From: CAZQHK01 sp964593455 | GTDB taxonomy: Bacteria; Muiribacteriota; CAYSPT01 | Assembly (NCBI GenBank): GCA_964593455.1 | Contig: CAZQHK010000064.1 | Location: 1 to 11,115 of the forward strand | DNA: 11,115 nt | Reading direction: 5' to 3' | Shown here: piece by piece, positions 6,466 to 11,115 of the stretch | How the letters are laid out: each line of letters begins with the position of its first letter | Position numbering within the stretch: position 1 is the first letter of the stretch | Position numbers and translations under genes: made by a program | Notes under the pieces: model-generated | What the model saw: only the letters and a program-made list of their open reading frames with translations | Told to the model about the DNA's origin: nothing | Databases searched by the model: none

Positions 6466-8622
6466 ATCAGCGGGATGAACGCTCATCGCCTGGCCATGAT
6501 GGTCGACCAGCGTATGAACAGCTCGCTGGAGAAGATCTCAACCGGTCTGCGGGTAAACCGGGCGGCCGATGACGCGACCTCGCTGGCGATATCTGAAAAG
6601 TTCAAGGCCAGAATCGGTGGATACAGGGTGGGAATCGAGAACGCCCAGGTTGGTATCTCCATCATTCAAACCGCGGACCAGGCGTTGCAAAGTGTCCATG
6701 AACTACTGAGACGGTCGCGGGAGATGGCCGTCCGGTGTGCAAACGATGACATGACCTATAAAGATCGGGAACAGTTCGAACTCGAGCTCGTCCAGATAAA
6801 AGACGAGATCAACCGTATTGTCGGTACCACTGAATACAATACCAAAAGCCTGTTCCTGGAACGTGTCTATGAAAAAAGCACGGCTACCTCCGCTTTGAAT
6901 GTTAACAACCCGCTCAAATCATCACAAACTTTGATCGATATCGGTACTCAGACCGACCGTCATCCTATCTACTCCCCGGATGGGACAAAGATCGCTTTTG
7001 ATTCGCAGGATGCCGGCGTGGGCGACTACGAAATCTGGGTGTACGATGTTGAATCGCAGGCTCTGACGAAAATTACCGATGACGCAAATCAACAGTTTAC
7101 TCCCGTCTGGACTCCTGACGGAGAGAGCTTGATATATTCATACGGGGAAGATGTTGGATTGATTAGGGATTTTGCCATCAGAAAGACGAACGTCGACACC
7201 GGTATTACGGTAAACGTTACGGCGTTTGGCGCTTTTGACCAGGTCCTGGTGAGCGGCCCGGAGCCGCAGCCGACCATGTCCGCCGACGGAAGCACGATTC
7301 TCTTCCGGGGAATGAACCCGGACCCGGCCATGAGTTTCGGCAACCTCATCGAAGTTGTGTTTCCCCCGCCGCCTCCGGCAATATACGCGCGTTATTGGGA
7401 AGATGGACCGGATGGCACCTTTGATCTTGCGCATGCCGACGCAACGTATTCGATCGCCGACTTCAGCACCAGTTATTGGGCGGTTTCCGCCGTGAAGACA
7501 GAGCAGACACCAAGCGATAACAGCGTCTACCGGTTGACCGGTGAATACGACACTATCACGAATCTTTCATACGATCCGTTGCTACCCGACAGGAATGCTC
7601 CTCCACTTATTCCGGTGGATAACTGGCCGTTTCATAATTCTCCCATAACCGATATTACCATATCGCCCGACGGCGATCGGGCCGTGTTTGCCCTGCAAAA
7701 TACCGATACCGGTAACTACCATCTCTACAGCGCCCTGGTGACCGACGACCACGACGCGTTTGTCGCTTCGCTCCAGAAGCTTGCCACTTCGACCTCCCAG
7801 CTGAAAAGCCCAAGTTGGAGCCAGGATAATTACATCCTGTATTCTGCCAGTGACGGTGATTACGAGCTTTACATGATGAAGGTAAACAGCCTGGGAATTC
7901 AGGTAGAAGCTACGGTCCGGCTGACCAATAACGCTATTGACGACCTGGAAGGCAAGTTTCATCCGGATGGAGAAAAGATCATCTACCGTAGTGCGGATAC
8001 GGACGTCGGCGATATTATCGAAGCGAGCCTTAACATCGACCGGATGCAGTCGCTACGGTTGGGCCGGGCACCTTCCGCCATCGATATTGAAGTTCTGGTA
8101 AACGGTACAGCCTTACAGGAAGATCCTTATGACGGTTTCAGCATTAACGAAAACTACTTGTTCTTCTATGGAGACTCGGCTCCCACCGACGGCGACATTG
8201 TGGAGGTAAAGTATCATCCCAAGGAAGTAGAAATGATACTCCAGGTCGGGTATAACGACGAAGAACGAATACAGGTTAGCCTGCCTACAGCGGTAACCAC
8301 TGACCGGCTTGGTATCAACGATATCTCGGTTCTGCACATCGACTCGGCTGCCGAGGCTGTCGGCCTAATTGACACGGCCATCGACGCCGTTTCCACGGAA
8401 CGGGGCGAGCTTGGTGCGCAGCAGAGCAGGCTGGAGAGGACGTCGCAGGAACTGAGTTCGCGCCGGGAGTATCTGCAAGCGTCGGAAACTCGAATAAGAG
8501 AAACCGACATGGCTGATGAATCGATGTCTCTCGTACGAGCACAGATTTTAAGCGCCAGCAGCACACGGATAATGATCCAGGCCAACTCCCTGCCTGAGAT
8601 GATTCTACAATTATTGACATGA
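6448..8622 (+). CDS. Flagellin with an inserted TolB/PD40-type beta-propeller domain
   Basis: This 724-residue filament subunit begins with a canonical flagellin N-terminus (MRINHNISGMNAHR; D0/D1 helices to about residue 160). It ends with a canonical C-terminus: about residues 596-724, with LQVG, a Glu/Arg/Gln-rich coiled-coil helix, RIRETDMADESM and QANSLPEMILQLLT. The middle is not a usual flagellin variable region. It contains PD40/TolB-like blade motifs at HPIYSPDG (172-179), TPVWTPDG (218-225), PTMSADG (275-281), TISPDG (404-409), PSWSQDN (455-461) and KFHPDG (503-508). A longer stretch at 282-400 includes five prolines (306-310) and perhaps a degenerate seventh blade. A small strand-rich domain (about 552-590, DIEVLVNGTAL) links back to the flagellin part. 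The D0/D1 ends should assemble into the filament and expose the propeller outside. The start is certain from homology although its Shine-Dalgarno (GGGGA, 6433-6437) is weak. No frameshift or stop separates the parts. Confidence 0.93.
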   Translation: MRINHNISGMNAHRLAMMVDQRMNSSLEKISTGLRVNRAADDATSLAISEKFKARIGGYRVGIENAQVGISIIQTADQALQSVHELLRRSREMAVRCANDDMTYKDREQFELELVQIKDEINRIVGTTEYNTKSLFLERVYEKSTATSALNVNNPLKSSQTLIDIGTQTDRHPIYSPDGTKIAFDSQDAGVGDYEIWVYDVESQALTKITDDANQQFTPVWTPDGESLIYSYGEDVGLIRDFAIRKTNVDTGITVNVTAFGAFDQVLVSGPEPQPTMSADGSTILFRGMNPDPAMSFGNLIEVVFPPPPPAIYARYWEDGPDGTFDLAHADATYSIADFSTSYWAVSAVKTEQTPSDNSVYRLTGEYDTITNLSYDPLLPDRNAPPLIPVDNWPFHNSPITDITISPDGDRAVFALQNTDTGNYHLYSALVTDDHDAFVASLQKLATSTSQLKSPSWSQDNYILYSASDGDYELYMMKVNSLGIQVEATVRLTNNAIDDLEGKFHPDGEKIIYRSADTDVGDIIEASLNIDRMQSLRLGRAPSAIDIEVLVNGTALQEDPYDGFSINENYLFFYGDSAPTDGDIVEVKYHPKEVEMILQVGYNDEERIQVSLPTAVTTDRLGINDISVLHIDSAAEAVGLIDTAIDAVSTERGELGAQQSRLERTSQELSSRREYLQASETRIRETDMADESMSLVRAQILSASSTRIMIQANSLPEMILQLLT

Positions 8623-8631
8623 TAGGATGTG

Positions 8632-8751
8632 ATGAACGTGCAGTTACTTGAAGAGTATTACGGATACGGAATAGACAACTATCAGTTCGGAGGAATATCC
8701 GGGGAACACTTTATCGATAATATACAGATAATAATGACTTTAGAGGACTGA
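8632..8751 (+). CDS. Small ORF (39 aa) directly downstream of flagellin
   Basis: An ORF of 39 residues begins 9 bases after the flagellin stop (MNVQLLEEYYGYGIDNYQFG...) and ends 28 bases before the terminator hairpin at 8780, so it would share the flagellin transcript. AGGA at 8624-8627 lies only 4 bases before the ATG, a short but possible spacing. The product is acidic and rich in Tyr, Gly and Ile, with no membrane segment and no recognised motif. It may be a genuine small protein or simply the 3' untranslated region. Confidence 0.4.
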   Translation: MNVQLLEEYYGYGIDNYQFGGISGEHFIDNIQIIMTLED

Positions 8752-8779
8752 TTTTTCCTTTCCTTCCCGCTTCCTTTTC

Positions 8780-8809
8780 AGGGGCTCGTAAGAGCTCCTG
8801 TCTTTTTTT
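8780..8809 (+). terminator. Rho-independent terminator of the flagellin unit
   Basis: AGGGGCTC at 8780-8787 pairs with GAGCTCCT at 8792-8799 (8 base pairs, one G-T) around a GTAA tetraloop. A run of seven T follows at 8803-8809. This is a standard intrinsic terminator. Confidence 0.85.
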
Positions 8810-8848
8810 GTCCGAAAACTGCAGTAGCCATTCTCCTGCGGTGTTATC

Positions 8849-8877
8849 TTGTCTTCCCCGGGACCCTGTTGTATAAT
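8849..8877 (+). promoter_or_regulatory. Sigma-70-type promoter for the STAS gene
   Basis: TTGTCT at 8849-8854, a 17-base spacer and a perfect TATAAT at 8872-8877 give a strong vegetative promoter. Transcription would start near 8884, about 70 bases before the ATG at 8953. It lies just past the flagellin terminator, so the STAS gene is its own unit. Confidence 0.75.
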
Positions 8878-8889
8878 TCTGCCGGGGAA
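8854..8889. repeat. Inverted repeat bracketing the STAS-gene -10 box
   Basis: TTCCCCGG at 8854-8861 and CCGGGGAA at 8882-8889 form a perfect 8-base inverted repeat. One arm touches the -35 box and the other covers the expected transcription start, with the -10 box between. The position would suit a repressor operator. This is inferred from symmetry and placement. Confidence 0.4.
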
Positions 8890-8952
8890 TGGTGTGCGGG
8901 CTTCTCCATGTCAGCCCCGGTAAACGTTCCGGTTAAGAGGATAATTTTTTTT

Positions 8953-9300
8953 ATGGAAATCGAAGTTCAACCTATTTCGGATAACCGATTAGCGGTCCTC
9001 GTCCGCCTTGAAGGCGAGTTCATGCTGCCCGATACAATAGTATTTAAAAATTATCTGGAAAACCTCTTGCTTGAAGGTCGAATCCACCTGGTCCTCGATC
9101 TTACCGATCTTTCCTACATTGTTTCCAGCGGCCTTGGAATAATTATCATGATACTAAAAAAAGCCCGTGCACAGGGAGGAGACTTGAAATTTATCAAACT
9201 TCGAGACGGGTTGGTAAAAAATCTGTTCCAGATGACCCGTTTTGATGAACTTATCGATATGTGTGATGATCTAAACCAGGCTCTTGACCGGTTTAATTAA
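8953..9300 (+). CDS. STAS-domain protein, anti-sigma factor antagonist type
   Basis: This single-domain 115-residue protein fits the SpoIIAA/RsbV family in length and strand-helix order. A first beta pair (LAVLVRLEGEF) is followed by LVLDLTDLSYI and the SSGLG motif at residues 58-62, where family members carry the Ser phosphorylated by a partner kinase. KARAQGGDLKFIKL and FDELIDMCDD helix/strand segments complete the fold. The residue before the Ser pair, commonly Asp, is Val here, which could alter kinase recognition. Family members bind an anti-sigma kinase and free a sigma factor, or act in other partner-switching routes. No kinase or phosphatase gene is nearby, so the pathway is unknown. 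ATG 8953 is chosen because AGAGGA lies at 8936-8941, 11 bases upstream; the longer frame from 8869 begins inside the promoter. Confidence 0.85.
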   Translation: MEIEVQPISDNRLAVLVRLEGEFMLPDTIVFKNYLENLLLEGRIHLVLDLTDLSYIVSSGLGIIIMILKKARAQGGDLKFIKLRDGLVKNLFQMTRFDELIDMCDDLNQALDRFN

Positions 9301-9493
9301 CCTCAACATTTCATAACCCTACTTTTCTCAAGCCTAAATCCACCCCTCTCCCCTGCCGATATAATAAGATGACAGAGATGGGCCAGACTGTGTGAAATCG
9401 GCCCGCACAATTTATAACTCGGAAAATGAAGTTGACTTCGTCACGAGGCGACGAAAACTACTGTTTTTTCGGGTTAAGGAGGGAGTGTTGAAG

Positions 9494-9634
9494 ATGGAAC
9501 TTCGCTGTCTGAATTGTGATTCCCCCATTCAGGTTCCCAAGGAAAAAGGGACACGCGCCTTCAAAAGAAAACCGGGAGTTACAGAACTACAATGTTTAAA
9601 TTGCAAGAAACGATTTAGATACTTCATCCGATAG
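9494..9634 (+). CDS. Small zinc-ribbon protein (46 aa)
   Basis: The product has two CxxC pairs (CLNC near residues 5-8 and again near residues 34-37) separated by a basic linker, and ends in the basic, aromatic KKRFRYFIR. The two pairs probably hold one zinc ion in a ribbon fold that may bind nucleic acid or protein. A strong Shine-Dalgarno AAGGAGGG at 9476-9483 sits 10 bases before the ATG at 9494. GTG 9485 and TTG 9488 are in frame but too close to it. The frame extends back to 9392 without a better site. Function is unknown; the next gene starts 27 bases after the stop, suggesting co-transcription. Confidence 0.65.
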   Translation: MELRCLNCDSPIQVPKEKGTRAFKRKPGVTELQCLNCKKRFRYFIR

Positions 9635-9661
9635 ACCGGACGGGAACATGAGCGGCGTGCT

Positions 9662-10207
9662 ATGAAACGTTTTACCATAGGACACAATAAATATCTGTGG
9701 CTGGTGTCAACACTTTTCCTGGCTCGAATAACTTTCAGGGTCGTGGGCGAGGAAGGCTGGATACTGGAGGCGGCACTGCTGGCCGCTTTGACGCTGATGC
9801 TTGCTCTTCTCGCTCTCGACCAGTTTCTGAAGATGGTCACCGTTGACAGCCGTAAAGTTGTGATTCACTCCCTGCTCAAAATCCGGGAACTTAAGTTACA
9901 GGATGTGAGCGAGATACGTCTGCTAGATGAGCGGGCAGGTTTATCGTCCGGTATCGTACTGGTTGGGACTGCTCGTCAAACCCTGGTAATTGATCCTGTG
10001 TTCAAAGACTATTTTGCCCTGGCCCAGGTTTTGATAAATATGTCGATCACCAGTTCTCTGGTTCTTCCCAAGATAACATCCCGGCTTCTGTCGGAAGCGA
10101 ATCTCAGCGAATCTTACCGTAAGCAGGCGGACTTGTTTGCTCGTCGCACGTTTGCTTTCGGCCTCAGGGTAGCTGGTAAAAATTACGCCACCCAACCAGC
10201 AACGTAA
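9662..10207 (+). CDS. Membrane protein with two N-terminal helices and a PH-like cytoplasmic tail
   Basis: The 181-residue product has two likely membrane helices, at about residues 11-28 (LWLVSTLFLARITF) and 34-52 (very rich in Ala and Leu), separated by a short charged turn (RVVGEEGW). The rest, from about 55, has the strand pattern of bacterial PH-like domains: VTVDSRKVVIHS, then IRELKLQDVSEIRLLDE, then GIVLVGTARQTLVIDP, followed by helices. The gene is unfamiliar and no enzyme motif is visible. It follows the zinc-ribbon gene by 27 bases and is likely its operon partner. The ribosome binding site is weak (GAGCGG at 9651-9655 region), and an upstream ATG at 9648 encodes only five residues. 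Confidence 0.6.
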   Translation: MKRFTIGHNKYLWLVSTLFLARITFRVVGEEGWILEAALLAALTLMLALLALDQFLKMVTVDSRKVVIHSLLKIRELKLQDVSEIRLLDERAGLSSGIVLVGTARQTLVIDPVFKDYFALAQVLINMSITSSLVLPKITSRLLSEANLSESYRKQADLFARRTFAFGLRVAGKNYATQPAT

Positions 10208-10216
10208 CGTATCCCG

Positions 10217-10243
10217 GTAAATGTTTTCTACAAAACAATTTAC
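10217..10243. terminator. Hairpin between convergent genes, possible two-way terminator
   Basis: GTAAATGTTTT at 10217-10227 pairs with AAAAC at 10232-10236 and ATTTAC at 10238-10243 around a CTAC loop, with a single bulged A at 10237. It lies between the stop at 10207 and the stop of the facing gene at 10240-10242, which it overlaps. The stem is AT-rich and no long T-run follows on either strand, so strength is doubtful. Confidence 0.4.
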
Positions 10244-11115
10244 TCCTGCTGTTCCGGTTTCAACCATCCCTGAAGCAGCAATTCCACGGCTCCGTTTGCA
10301 AACTGTAGGTTGACCGGTTGAAGATCGAAGATAAGCGGCTCGAAACGGAAAACCGGGTTGAATTCCCCGGTCAGGCTGCGATGGATAAAACGGGGAATGG
10401 AAAACCGGCCGATAGAAACCTTCCGGGCCCGGAAGCGAACCGAACGGTCCTCCGGGTTAAGATAGATACCGCCCCGGGCACGCAGGTTGAGATTAAACAA
10501 GAGAACCCGCAGCCGCCCTTTTGCGAAAACTTCTTCACCCTCCAGGGTGAGCACGGGCAGCGTCGCCCCGTTACGTAAACACTCGTTTACTATAAACGCA
10601 GCCAGGGCTTTAAAATCCGCTTTCAGGTAAACCTGTACCTGTACCGGCTTCCGGGGGCTGAGTTTTCCGTTTTTAAGAGAGTTTATGTCCAGTTCCGGTT
10701 GTCTTAAAGAAATCAAGCACTTTGAAAAACGAAGTTTCTTGACCAGACGGCGCTTGTTGAGAAATATATCGATCCGGTCGAACCGGCAGTTTTCTGGTTC
10801 TCCGGTACTAACGGGCTTACCAATCTCCGGGTTCACCAAAATCACCGTATCAATCAGTGGTGGCAGGAAAAAATTGTGTTCGAAACCGCTCTTCAAACGG
10901 ATCAGTTCGGGATTGCGGGTATCCGGAAACAAGGTGGTTAAAAGCCTGTTCAGGCCGGAGAGCCGAAGAGCCATCGCCTGTCTGATTAGAGGTTCCAGTC
11001 GGTTGATATCGCCTGGTGTGCGATTTTTACCGGGAACAATTCCGTTCCCGGCCGTATTGTCGGGAAAAACAAAGAGAGCCGGCAGCAGCATCGAAGCGGC
11101 CAGCGCGATAAATTT
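10240..11115 (-). CDS. Secreted DUF2993/LmeA-like lipid-binding protein, 5' end outside window
   Basis: The minus-strand frame is open to the right edge. The ATG at 11091 is therefore probably internal to a signal peptide, since eight more codons (KFIALAAS) continue the hydrophobic run ending LLPALFVFPD. At least 291 residues are present. The body shows repeated amphipathic strands with recurring IDIFLNKRRLVKKLRFSKCL-, LDINSLKNGKL- and LRVLLFNLNLRARGG-like segments. This resembles DUF2993, a family related to LmeA, which acts on cell-envelope mannan lipids in mycobacteria, and to lipid-binding TULIP-like folds. An export signal and beta-rich fold suggest an envelope lipid-handling role, a theme shared with the TamB gene at the other end. 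Assignment is by pattern only and moderately sure. Confidence 0.6.
   Translation of the reverse strand, partial: KFIALAASMLLPALFVFPDNTAGNGIVPGKNRTPGDINRLEPLIRQAMALRLSGLNRLLTTLFPDTRNPELIRLKSGFEHNFFLPPLIDTVILVNPEIGKPVSTGEPENCRFDRIDIFLNKRRLVKKLRFSKCLISLRQPELDINSLKNGKLSPRKPVQVQVYLKADFKALAAFIVNECLRNGATLPVLTLEGEEVFAKGRLRVLLFNLNLRARGGIYLNPEDRSVRFRARKVSIGRFSIPRFIHRSLTGEFNPVFRFEPLIFDLQPVNLQFANGAVELLLQGWLKPEQQE

Noticed and set aside
6448..8622. Two fused genes or an assembly chimera instead of one flagellin
   Set aside because: The frame is continuous, both flagellin ends are complete, the propeller lacks its own signal peptide, and a strand-rich linker leads smoothly into the C-terminal flagellin domain. 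Chimerism cannot be fully excluded without reads.
9360..9365. TATAAT at 9360 as a promoter for the zinc-ribbon gene
   Set aside because: The -10 is perfect, but the -35 region 17 bases upstream reads AAATCC, so it is too weak to list as a promoter.
9437..9455. Hairpin TTCGTC/GACGAA before the zinc-ribbon gene as a terminator
   Set aside because: Only six base pairs, with the T-run starting eight bases beyond the stem, and it sits just in front of a strong ribosome binding site.
10318..10578. Plus-strand 86-codon open frame
   Set aside because: It lies inside the minus-strand DUF2993-like gene, whose strand pattern and signal peptide are convincing; the product is polar and shows no motif.

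Overview
The window looks like chromosomal DNA from a flagellated bacterium with an outer membrane. The outer membrane is inferred from a long TamB-type protein at the left edge, and motility from a full flagellin. Ribosome binding sites are strong GGAGG types. A DUF2993-like lipid-binding protein at the right edge and the small zinc-ribbon and PH-like membrane genes recall diderm Firmicutes or similar deep lineages. The sequence alone does not fix the phylum.

Layout: (1) 1-2789, the 3' part of a tamB-like gene that enters from the left. (2) 2884-6035, a compact five-gene plus-strand operon with its own sigma-70-type promoter: PqqD-like peptide-binding protein, radical SAM/SPASM enzyme, a 75-residue precursor-like peptide, an S24/S26 signal-peptidase-like protein whose expected catalytic Ser is Cys, and an HPr-kinase-like P-loop protein. 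This reads as a ribosomally made, post-translationally modified peptide (RiPP) cluster: the PqqD protein would hold the leader, the radical SAM enzyme would modify the core, the S26-like protein could cleave, and the kinase-like protein could phosphorylate. (3) 6036-6447, a 412-base AT-rich leader with several inverted repeats, a terminator-like hairpin and a hairpin enclosing the next start codon. (4) 6448-8622, a flagellin of 724 residues whose normally variable middle is replaced by a TolB/PD40-type beta-propeller. A 39-codon ORF and a clear terminator follow. (5) 8849-10207, a STAS-domain protein with a good promoter, a 46-residue zinc ribbon and a small membrane protein with a PH-like tail. 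(6) 10240-11115, a convergent minus-strand gene for a secreted DUF2993-like protein running off the right edge.

The two items most worth attention are the flagellin/beta-propeller chimera, which would display a propeller along the flagellar filament, and the radical SAM RiPP operon with its Cys-for-Ser S26-like protein and kinase-like partner. No tRNA, rRNA, CRISPR array, insertion sequence or recombinase gene was seen.
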